Of a DNA stretch of 64,000 nucleotides, positions 28,201 through 35,579 are shown piece after piece (within the stretch, counting starts at the first letter, position 1; the number at the start of each line of letters is the position of its first letter). Both the position numbers and the translations under genes were made by a program. The DNA is from Bacteroidia bacterium (lineage in GTDB: Bacteria; Bacteroidota; Bacteroidia; AKYH767-A; OLB10): contig JAEUTH010000016.1 of assembly GCA_016788165.1 (NCBI GenBank), positions 1-64,000 of the forward strand, given 5' to 3'. A model generated the notes under the pieces. The model saw only the letters and a list, made by a program, of their open reading frames with translations, was not told the origin of the DNA and searched no databases.

Positions 28201-28454
28201 CGGGTATTGTAGAAAACACCTGGGTTAAATTCCGTGAAATTGTTTTAGCTTATAATATGCCGCTAAAAAACAGTAAAGTATTTCGTGAGCTAAACCTTGC
28301 CTTTACTGCACGCGATTTGTTTTACATCTACACCACATTGCCTGACAATATAAACCCCGAAGGGTTATTAGGTGCCGGTGATGCGCAAGGTTTCGAATGG
28401 GGTGCATTGCCCGGTGTTAGATCTTACTCATTAGGCTTAAACGTAAAATTTTAA
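25215..28454 (+). CDS. SusC/RagA-family TonB-linked outer-membrane protein
   Basis: This 1079-residue outer-membrane transporter has a signal peptide (about 1-18, ending SIWGQ). A carboxypeptidase-regulatory-like domain follows (ITGLVKTVDEKEAMPFVTVS.., about 20-100), then a TonB plug with VTALGVSRQKRSLGYSTEKVEG, NALTGKAAGVQI-like sequence, RG..SVSGNNQPLIVVDGIP and ILKGGAASALYGSRGANGVVLITMKKG (about 105-235), and then a 22-strand barrel ending in a beta strand with a terminal phenylalanine (SLGLNVKF). It would import an oligomer bound by the SusD-like lipoprotein encoded 6 bases downstream. The substrate is not shown; the third gene suggests glycopeptides or other glycoprotein pieces. Confidence 0.97.
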   Translation: MAKKLLLLFVIFPLSIWGQQITGLVKTVDEKEAMPFVTVSNNKGKVSATDLEGRFQIDANLNDTLTFSFVSYQTIKVVVTKNYIEVHMQRITSQMHEVMVTALGVSRQKRSLGYSTEKVEGKQLAESNAPNILNAITGKAAGVQITNPDGVDGGTTRITIRGNNSVSGNNQPLIVVDGIPLSNDPGLTNIGRGQDWGSAINNINMMDVDDIQILKGGAASALYGSRGANGVVLITMKKGKQQKGLGITYNTNFKFTTPARYRKVQNIYGGGAPDTTYTQPAFQVGIDGIPVHPQLTADASFGYPGSALSWGPKMEGQEIRWWDGTLKPWSAQPDNIKLPFQTGSQFTHNVSVEGGGDIGTMRVSISRTDNTPIVHNSNFNQTSVATAGNIKVSDKLNVGISSQYVIYNRLNSPMLGESENSFNKALLYSYPRSWQGEDYYNHTLANGTRNPMDGYPYLYIDKYLWWNYYNRNTTLNRSKLVGGITLNYAITPWLNFMGRSGLDYTDDDYETKGKPSDIVGLQNGYYGIQQGRDKSYNHEFLFTATREKILGSEFNVSLNLGGATWNRDMSSLQARSGTWYFPNWYNLSNYTQPTYGQDSAGNTIVINAGDNISTLVPVTNYYKKRINSVYGFANISYKDFLFVELTARNDWSSTLPDNANSYFYPGISVSFIATDALNIKTNTLNFLKLRAGASQTATDTDPFQTEFYYKTSLFGSQQASTYPNVIPPTNLKPQRVNDFELGTNMGFFNDRLTLDFTYYYKYAFDQILKTPLPGSAGASSVLINEGAISNNGFEFILNGTILDRKNFTFKAGVNVSRNRNRVESLGDYADIYILADIWGENGPQMALQEGDFFGTIVGWDYVYKDGKPVVNEAGTAYLLSDKRVPLANAAPHFIAGLTTEFKYKNFSLRTLIDTKWGGSIYSGSYVTGLQTGQSPATLDEREGNGLPFTDPSGNTSNVGVILPGVHADGTPNTTVVHYYYKYMPNAGGWGHFLTRPGIVENTWVKFREIVLAYNMPLKNSKVFRELNLAFTARDLFYIYTTLPDNINPEGLLGAGDAQGFEWGALPGVRSYSLGLNVKF

Positions 28455-28460
28455 TCAGCT

Positions 28461-30074
28461 ATGAAAAAAACAATTCTGATATGCATGGCTGCAATTGCTT
28501 TTACAGCATGCGAAAAAAATTTCGATACTATTAATTCAAACCCCAATGGTTTTACAACTGCCAGCGATGGATCGTTGTTTAATGCCGCTATCAAATCATT
28601 AAATTTTGGATGGAATGAGCAACTGTATGTAAACGTATCGGTATTATATAAAGAAACACAACTAACAGCCTTACCGCAAGTAAGATGGAACAATTACACC
28701 TTAGGGACTGAAGAAATATGGAGTAACTATTACACAACGTTACCTAATTTTCGTGAACTCGAAAAAAGATTTGCCGCCTACGATACTACACAAGCCGAAA
28801 TATTAAATATGATGGCAATGGAAAAAACATTGCTGGCATTAAAAACTTTTAAAGTTACCGATATGTTTGGCGATGTGCCATTTAGCCAGGCCGGTTACGG
28901 TTTTCAAGATGTAAATGGACTTCGGCCAGCATTTGATGCACAAGAATCTATTTACAAAAAACTGCTTACCGATTTAGCCTGGGCTGATGCTCATTTTAAT
29001 GCCAACGGTGTAATTAACGAACCTTTTATCAGTTTTAAAAAGTTTGACAATCTGTTTCAAGGCGACATAAAAAAATGGCGCAAGCTTGCCAATTCATTGC
29101 GTTTACGTTATGCCATACGTATGGTAAATAAAGAGCCTGCACTTGCCGGTAGCATCGTTAAAGAAATTATTGACAGTAACAAACCTTGTTTCGGAGTAAA
29201 TGATTTTGGCCAATTGGTAACCGACCATCAAGAGTGTGCAGCCATATATCCGTTTCAGGTTGGATTTAGAAATGAAAGTAAAGGCTGGTCGTTTAACGAG
29301 TCAAAAGATTCAAGATTGGGTACTACTTTTTGGCAACTCATTGCCACGCACGATAGCGCTGATGGAAGTGGCATATTTGACCCACGTGCTTATTACTTTT
29401 TCGAAACCAATAACAACAATAAATGGGTACCCTACCCCAATGCACCTGCAACTACAATTCCAACTGATGGTGGCATTCCTTATGAATACCAACGCGATGT
29501 AGTTTACAGCATAAAAGGTGCTACCTGCCTGTACTCGCCCTTAAATTATTATTTGGTTCGCGATATGGACTTTCAGCCTGATATTTTTATAACCGGAGCC
29601 GAAGTTTTGTTTTTACGAGCCGAAGCATATATGCGCGGCATTGGTGTAACTAAAGATGTGGGTATGGCCACTACAGCATTTTTAGATGGCATTCAGTTTT
29701 CATTAAATTTTTGGCAACAGGTAATGCAGCGTTCTAAATTACCAATGGGTACAACATTTGCCACTAATATAACAGTGCCTTCAAATTTGTCATTTATTTC
29801 AGTTCAAAATAATCTGAAATTTTTTAGCGGTACCGAACAACAACAATTGCAGGAAATATATGCACAACAATGGATAGACTTTATACGTCAGCCGCAAGAA
29901 GCATGGGCATTAGCCAGACGTACGCAACAAACACCACGGCAAGGCACTACACCCATGCAAGTAAACCGCTTTAGCATACCACCTATCGAAGCAGCCTATA
30001 ATCAGGCCAACTGGTTGCAAGCAATTGGCAGCTCAGGCGATTATTTAAACACAAAGGTTTGGTGGATGAATTAG
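28461..30074 (+). CDS. SusD/RagB-family nutrient-binding lipoprotein
   Basis: This 537-residue surface lipoprotein partner of SusC has a lipobox ending at Cys17 (AAIAFTAC). It belongs to the SusD-like group 2 type (short N terminus with FDTINSNPNGFTTASDGSLFNAAIKSL), with KVTDMFGDVPFSQAG, KKLLTDLAWADAHF and KWRKLANSLRLRYAIRM motifs of the TPR-like scaffold. The C-terminal part includes EVLFLRAEAYMRGI and EIYAQQWIDFI. It caps the SusC barrel and binds substrate outside the cell. The 6-base gap to susC shows a single operon; the next gene is 72 bases downstream. Confidence 0.96.
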   Translation: MKKTILICMAAIAFTACEKNFDTINSNPNGFTTASDGSLFNAAIKSLNFGWNEQLYVNVSVLYKETQLTALPQVRWNNYTLGTEEIWSNYYTTLPNFRELEKRFAAYDTTQAEILNMMAMEKTLLALKTFKVTDMFGDVPFSQAGYGFQDVNGLRPAFDAQESIYKKLLTDLAWADAHFNANGVINEPFISFKKFDNLFQGDIKKWRKLANSLRLRYAIRMVNKEPALAGSIVKEIIDSNKPCFGVNDFGQLVTDHQECAAIYPFQVGFRNESKGWSFNESKDSRLGTTFWQLIATHDSADGSGIFDPRAYYFFETNNNNKWVPYPNAPATTIPTDGGIPYEYQRDVVYSIKGATCLYSPLNYYLVRDMDFQPDIFITGAEVLFLRAEAYMRGIGVTKDVGMATTAFLDGIQFSLNFWQQVMQRSKLPMGTTFATNITVPSNLSFISVQNNLKFFSGTEQQQLQEIYAQQWIDFIRQPQEAWALARRTQQTPRQGTTPMQVNRFSIPPIEAAYNQANWLQAIGSSGDYLNTKVWWMN

Positions 30075-30146
30075 AATAATTAAAAATGTAACAGTTACTA
30101 TATAGCACAAATTAAATTTTCACAAACAACTTTAATATTTATAACA

Positions 30147-32639
30147 ATGAAACAATTTACTTTAAAAATTTATGCATTGCTTCTCACCTGTTTGTTAAGC
30201 ACACAAATGCAGGCACAATCCAATCAATATCTCGACTTTGATGGTGTTGACGATTTTGTTACCACCAACAACGCTTCGGCATTAATAGCAGGTGCCCCGG
30301 GTTATACCATGACAGGTTGGTTTTACTGCAATGCACTGTCATACGGCCAGGGTATGATGGGCTTGCGCGCTACGTCATGCGGTTTTTACATGATCATGCT
30401 TAACAATGGTGTTATCGAATGTCGTTATGTAAACTCAAACAATACTTTGTTTCAATATGTAACGCCCAGTTTTACTGTAGTACCGCAAACATGGCAACAT
30501 TATGCATGGGTATTTGATGGCAGCAATGTGCGCTTATACCTTAATGGTACACAATTGGGCAGTGCCACTGCCAATGGTGTAATTACAAATACAACAACAC
30601 AATTTGCCATTGGTAAAAGTATTTTAAGTGGGTTTAACTTTGTTTACAACGGTAGGATTGACGAAGTTACCCTATGGAATAAAGCTTTATCGGCTACCGA
30701 AATTCAAGACATGATAGCCAATGAGTTAACCGGTACCGAACCTAATTTACAACTTTATTATAAATTTAATCAGGGCATACCCGGTGGCAACAACACCAGC
30801 ATACCTAGCGTTGTTAGCGAAGTAAATTCACCGTTGTACGATGGTAACTTCAATAACTTTTTATTGGATGGCCCAAACTCTAACTTTAACGGTACCGTTA
30901 ACAACAGTTTTCAAGCAATATCATTTCCGCAAATTGCACCACAACTAATTTCTACGCCATCAATTACTTTAAATGCAACTGCATCATCGGGCTTACCGGT
31001 AAGCTATACCGTTGTATCAGGCCCGGCTACTGTAAATGGTAATGTACTTTCATTAACCGGTGCAGGAACCGTTGTTGTAGCTGCCGACCAGGCAGGTAAT
31101 GCGCAATATAACCCTGCAGTACAAGTGGTAAATACTTTTGATGTATTAGACCCTGCAACAACAACACCAACCATCGAAGCACGTAATCCGATTGATGCTA
31201 CCAATGTTTACATGTCGTCACTATCGGCAATTGATTTGGCAGCCATTGTTACCATTGTACATCCAAGTTTATTTAATGTTCAAAATGTTTCTTTTGTTAT
31301 AAATGGCAATACCATACCGGCTACCAATCATGGTAACGATCATTATACAGCTATATGGACACCACCGGCTTATGGCCCACAAACCATACAAATTGTAAGT
31401 ACCAGTAATTACAATGCCACCAGTAGTGTTACACTTAATATAAATGTAGTAGCGCCTGTTGCAAACTTAGATAGCGTGCAAGCATTTAGCGGTATTATAA
31501 TTGACAGCAGCACACCTTCTAAAACCGTTGAAGGCATATTACCAACTTATGTAGATGCTTATGATAGCGTAATGGCTGTACTTACGGTTACCTGCCCTCC
31601 GGGTGGCTGTGGCCCCTGGGATAGAGTTGCCAGTATTGATGCACGTGGCAAGGATGGCAAATGGTTTGAAATTATACGTTACATAACACCTTATGGCGTT
31701 GCATGCACGCATAAGATTAACCTGATGGATTATGCATCATTGCTGCAAGGTAAAGTAACTTTTAGGGTTAACTGCGCTACTTTAGATAATGGCTTTTCTT
31801 ATGCATTGCGTTTCGATTTTAAAGAAGGTACACCACAATACAAATACAGCCGTGTAACGCAAGTTTGGAAAGATGTTTATCCTTTTGGTGATATGGCCAA
31901 TTTACAACCTGTACCTGCATACAATCATACTTATTGGGCAGGTGCCGTAGCCAGCAAATTAAAATTGGTAAGTACAGGTCATGGTTGGGGTAGTTTAAAC
32001 ACCGGCAATGCTGCCGAATTTTATAATGCTACACATAACATAGCGGTAAATGGAGCCAATACCTTTGTGCAAAACAACTGGACAATTTGTTCGCCAAACC
32101 CCGATGCATGCTCGCCACAGAATGGTACCTGGACTTACAACCGTGCAGGCTGGTGCCCGGGCGCAATAGCACGCCCGTTTGATTATGATTTAACGCCTTA
32201 TGTAGCTGCCGGTAATTTGGCATTAGGCTATCAGTTTCAAACAAGCTATACTGACCAATGCCATCCCAATAACCCCAACTGTATTACTGGTACTACCTGT
32301 GCCGATTGTGCAGATGGATTTAATCCTATTTTAGATGTTAACTGCAACCTGATTACTTATTTTAATAATGCAACCTATTTAAGTGTTGATGAAATAAACA
32401 GCACCATGCTTAATGTTTATCCAAACCCATCAAAAGGCATATTTAATTTAAATCAAACAGCTAAAAACTATGAAGCTTTTGATGTGCAGATTTTCGATTT
32501 AGTAGGTAATGTGATTAAATCGTTTGCCTGGGAAGGTAACAGCATGGCTTTAGATTTAAGTACCTATGCAAAAGGTATTTATATTTTAAAAGCACAAAAC
32601 ACAAAAACACTATCGGTAAAACGATTGGTAATTCAATAA
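30147..32639 (+). CDS. LamG-fold and PNGase F-related T9SS secreted protein
   Basis: This is an 830-residue exported protein. Signal peptide 1-23 (STQMQAQ) is followed by a LamG/concanavalin-like jelly roll (about 25-200; TWQHYAWVFDGSNVRLYLNGTQ, GRIDEVTLWNKALS). An Ig-like stretch follows (about 255-335). A region at about 440-745 resembles peptide-N4-(N-acetyl-glucosaminyl)asparagine amidase F: CGPWDRVASI, EIIRYITPYGV, GTPQYKYS, GHGWGS, AAEFYNATHNIAVN, NRAGWCPG. The Asp of the WDR motif and the Glu of the AEF motif fit two catalytic positions of PNGase F as I remember them; the third acidic position seems not to be conserved. The end is a T9SS sorting domain (VYPNPSKG). It may release N-glycans from glycoproteins for the SusCD pair upstream. 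Confidence 0.82.
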   Translation: MKQFTLKIYALLLTCLLSTQMQAQSNQYLDFDGVDDFVTTNNASALIAGAPGYTMTGWFYCNALSYGQGMMGLRATSCGFYMIMLNNGVIECRYVNSNNTLFQYVTPSFTVVPQTWQHYAWVFDGSNVRLYLNGTQLGSATANGVITNTTTQFAIGKSILSGFNFVYNGRIDEVTLWNKALSATEIQDMIANELTGTEPNLQLYYKFNQGIPGGNNTSIPSVVSEVNSPLYDGNFNNFLLDGPNSNFNGTVNNSFQAISFPQIAPQLISTPSITLNATASSGLPVSYTVVSGPATVNGNVLSLTGAGTVVVAADQAGNAQYNPAVQVVNTFDVLDPATTTPTIEARNPIDATNVYMSSLSAIDLAAIVTIVHPSLFNVQNVSFVINGNTIPATNHGNDHYTAIWTPPAYGPQTIQIVSTSNYNATSSVTLNINVVAPVANLDSVQAFSGIIIDSSTPSKTVEGILPTYVDAYDSVMAVLTVTCPPGGCGPWDRVASIDARGKDGKWFEIIRYITPYGVACTHKINLMDYASLLQGKVTFRVNCATLDNGFSYALRFDFKEGTPQYKYSRVTQVWKDVYPFGDMANLQPVPAYNHTYWAGAVASKLKLVSTGHGWGSLNTGNAAEFYNATHNIAVNGANTFVQNNWTICSPNPDACSPQNGTWTYNRAGWCPGAIARPFDYDLTPYVAAGNLALGYQFQTSYTDQCHPNNPNCITGTTCADCADGFNPILDVNCNLITYFNNATYLSVDEINSTMLNVYPNPSKGIFNLNQTAKNYEAFDVQIFDLVGNVIKSFAWEGNSMALDLSTYAKGIYILKAQNTKTLSVKRLVIQ

Positions 32640-32686
32640 GTTCTGCTTTCGTATTACATTAAGTAATACTTGAATATTTATTTAGT

Positions 32687-32724
32687 AAACAAGCCCCGTA
32701 ATAATTACGGGGCTTGTTTGTTTG
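32687..32724. terminator. Hairpin terminator between convergent genes
   Basis: AAACAAGCCCCGTAA pairs with TTACGGGGCTTGTTT, a near-perfect 15-base stem with a 3-base loop, followed by TGTTTG. It can serve the PNGase F-related gene on the plus strand and, less well, the Asp-box gene on the minus strand. Confidence 0.8.
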
Positions 32725-32800
32725 TAACTAAACTGGCGCTATTTCAAACCTTTTATTAGAAGCATTGCCACATTATTTTCAATACTTAAAAACAATCTTG

Positions 32801-35521
32801 CTATTGTTTGATAAAACTTTTCGACCAACGTTTATTGCCTTTAATTGCATTAACATAGTACAACCCAATAGGCAATTTACTTACATTAATTTTTAAGTGT
32901 TCGTCCGGTTTTAATTGCATCACAATTTGTCCGTTTTGGTTTACGATACTAACCTGCTCTGTTTTATTTAAGGATGCATCAGTTATATTTACTTCTAACC
33001 AATCGGTAACGGGGTTAGGCATTAGCGAAATACCATTTTCTTTAAGTTGTGCAATGGCTGCCACATTATTGTTGGTTATTTTGGTTGTAAATATTCCGCC
33101 ACCATGAGTAGCAATTGCCAGCATTCCATCGGCAACCCTATAGTCCATCATATTAACCACATTGCTGCCAATAGTATTTACACCTTGTTTTGTCCAAACC
33201 GTAGCCGGTGCTATCAGGGTGTCGGTAGCAAACAAGCCCACACTGGTACCCACTAAATAAACAGTGCCATTGCTAACTGGTGCAATGGTAGCCCAGCGGC
33301 AACTTGGGCCATTGCCACTGCCTGTTGCAGTTTGTTCTAAATTACCGCCACAACGCGCCCAGGTGCTTCCTCCATCTTTACTAAATGCCAAACTATAAAT
33401 GTTATAGTTGCTCAACACAACCATAATTTCGTCAGCGTTTTGCGGATTAACGGCAATACAGGTAACGTAACCCGTACCTGCAGGTAATACATTGGCCGGT
33501 ATATTTAATAATGTGGCAGTAGGGCTTCCTGTATGTGCATTATCAATCCTAAAAACTTTACGCTTGTTGGTACCATAGTAAACACGATGTGCAGGTACGG
33601 TTGATGCAGCTACAGCAGTTATTAACTCGCCTGCAGTAGTTAGTGTATCGGTAAAATAGGTCCAGTTTGTATTTTGTTTGTTCCAGGTGTTGTTAGTTGG
33701 CAAAGCCGATAAATCGCTGTTGCGATACAACCTCCGGCCTGCTGTCAAATACATAATGTTGTTATTGTTCGGATCTAAAGTAAATGGATTACTCCACTGG
33801 TAATCGGCCCCATCAACCGGATCGATACGTGTGTATGCCAAAACATTTCCATTAGCGTCCACATCGGTTTTAACAGTGGATCCCAATTGTTGGCTCATAT
33901 AATAATGGCCCGTATTGCTTATGGCACAATAAGCTCCATCGCCTCCCAAGCTGTGTATCCAAGGTGTGTTTGGATTATTGCTGTTGGTGTACCAGGTGCC
34001 ATTATCTTGTAAGCCCCCAATAACTATATCGTTGTTAGCCGCGCCATGATCAATAGCCAAGGCATAAAATTGAGAAGTGGTGTAATTGGAATTAATAAAA
34101 TTCCATTGCACATTAGTAGCTAAACCATCAGTAGTTTTAGAAATACCACCATCGCTGCAACTAAACATTACCGATGGATTAGATGGCAGAAAAGCCAGGT
34201 TATGCTGATCGGGATGATGCCCCGGATATTCGTATTGGTTTGCAAAAACAATGGGCATGGTGCTGTTGGCTTGGTATCCGCCAATTAAGGTGGTGTTAAG
34301 CGAATCGGCAAAAGCTGTTGTACTTCTGTAAATATTGGTACCGCATACAAAAACTACATTACTGTTACCGGGCATTACGCGAACAGCCATATCATATCCG
34401 TTTTGTGTAGCCATTAAATTAAAGGTATTACCGGCATCGGGCAAATTGGCCGACAAATTTGTCCACACGCCACCTGCACCCTGGCCATTACCGCTTATGT
34501 ATTCATACTTGTATAAGCTTGTCCATTCATCGCCAAAATAATAAGTGTACTTACCATTGTTTGGCGTAGCAGCAAAAAAGTAAACTACATTTTCATTATT
34601 TGGATCAATACCAATTACAATTCTATCATAAGTGGCGGGGAAACCAGCCGGTAAAATGTTTACAAAGCCAATACCTCCAACCGATCGGTAAATACCTTTA
34701 GATGCACCATCGCTACTAAGTGTGCCATAAACTACACCTGTTGAAGTAACAGCAACGTCTGTAAAATAACTTTGATTGGTACTACTGCCTAAAGCATAAC
34801 TCCAAGTATTGCCGCCATCAGTTGTTTTGTAAATGGCACCATAAACGGCTGCATATAATTTGGTTTGAACGGTATCCGACTTGTCGAAAGCCAGGTTCCA
34901 GCCTACTTCCCAATTGCTGTTAAAACCCTGAGGCGAGTTTTGGTTGGTGGCACTTAACCCACTCCATGTTAAGCCGCCATCTGTTGATTTATACAAACCA
35001 TTGCCCAAATAAAAAGCGCCTGCTGCACTTGCCGAAGTTCCATAACCTTCACCGGTTTGGAAATACCAATCCTGCGTATGGCCCGGCCTTGTATCCTGTA
35101 CTATTGAAATTACACCCTGAAAGCCATTAACATCGCCCACCTTAGTCCAGTTATTTCCGCCATCGGTTGTGCGATACACACCACCCGAAACACCGGCAGC
35201 AAGCATAATGTTTTCATTGGTAACATCAATAGCCAGTGCACGTGTGCGGCCACCTAAATTATTAGGCCCCATTAATGTAAAGTTTACGGCACTACTTGCT
35301 TTATATAATGCATCGCTGGGTAAAGTATTTGCATAAGTTATTTCACGCATGCGCATAAAAGGTGGTATCCGGCCTGTTGCCGGATCGCATAAACGGGCTA
35401 ACTCATACCTTACACGTTGTCGGCTTTCAATAGCGCCTGCAGGTGCAGGCGCTGTTGTTTTACATTGCCAGATAACTACGCTTGTAAAAACAGATACGAA
35501 CAGGAGAATAAAATTTTTCAT
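32801..35521 (-). CDS. Asp-box (sortilin-like) T9SS secreted protein
   Basis: This 906-residue exported protein has a hydrophobic signal at 1-18, followed by QCKTTAPAPAG; the cysteine is in a poor lipobox context. Several Asp-box motifs (RTTDGGNNWTKV, KSTDGGLTWSGL, KTTDGGNTWSYA, SKDGGSTWARC) predict beta-propellers of the sortilin/VPS10 or glycosidase type over residues about 80-800. The type A sorting domain is at about 825-906 (LMPNPVTDWLEV...WSKSFIKQ). No catalytic motif is recognised. It is the last gene of a minus-strand run after the M1 peptidase (58-base gap) and the MFS transporter, so it may be co-expressed with a peptide-degrading enzyme. Confidence 0.83.
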   Translation of the reverse strand: MKNFILLFVSVFTSVVIWQCKTTAPAPAGAIESRQRVRYELARLCDPATGRIPPFMRMREITYANTLPSDALYKASSAVNFTLMGPNNLGGRTRALAIDVTNENIMLAAGVSGGVYRTTDGGNNWTKVGDVNGFQGVISIVQDTRPGHTQDWYFQTGEGYGTSASAAGAFYLGNGLYKSTDGGLTWSGLSATNQNSPQGFNSNWEVGWNLAFDKSDTVQTKLYAAVYGAIYKTTDGGNTWSYALGSSTNQSYFTDVAVTSTGVVYGTLSSDGASKGIYRSVGGIGFVNILPAGFPATYDRIVIGIDPNNENVVYFFAATPNNGKYTYYFGDEWTSLYKYEYISGNGQGAGGVWTNLSANLPDAGNTFNLMATQNGYDMAVRVMPGNSNVVFVCGTNIYRSTTAFADSLNTTLIGGYQANSTMPIVFANQYEYPGHHPDQHNLAFLPSNPSVMFSCSDGGISKTTDGLATNVQWNFINSNYTTSQFYALAIDHGAANNDIVIGGLQDNGTWYTNSNNPNTPWIHSLGGDGAYCAISNTGHYYMSQQLGSTVKTDVDANGNVLAYTRIDPVDGADYQWSNPFTLDPNNNNIMYLTAGRRLYRNSDLSALPTNNTWNKQNTNWTYFTDTLTTAGELITAVAASTVPAHRVYYGTNKRKVFRIDNAHTGSPTATLLNIPANVLPAGTGYVTCIAVNPQNADEIMVVLSNYNIYSLAFSKDGGSTWARCGGNLEQTATGSGNGPSCRWATIAPVSNGTVYLVGTSVGLFATDTLIAPATVWTKQGVNTIGSNVVNMMDYRVADGMLAIATHGGGIFTTKITNNNVAAIAQLKENGISLMPNPVTDWLEVNITDASLNKTEQVSIVNQNGQIVMQLKPDEHLKINVSKLPIGLYYVNAIKGNKRWSKSFIKQ

Positions 35522-35579
35522 TTTGATTTTGTTTATAACTACACTAATTTATAAGATTAAAATAATGGTTTTGCCTTTA

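Noticed and set aside
25215-30074. Starch utilisation by the SusCD pair
   Set aside because: No alpha-amylase, pullulanase or SusE/F gene is nearby; the family name does not show the substrate.
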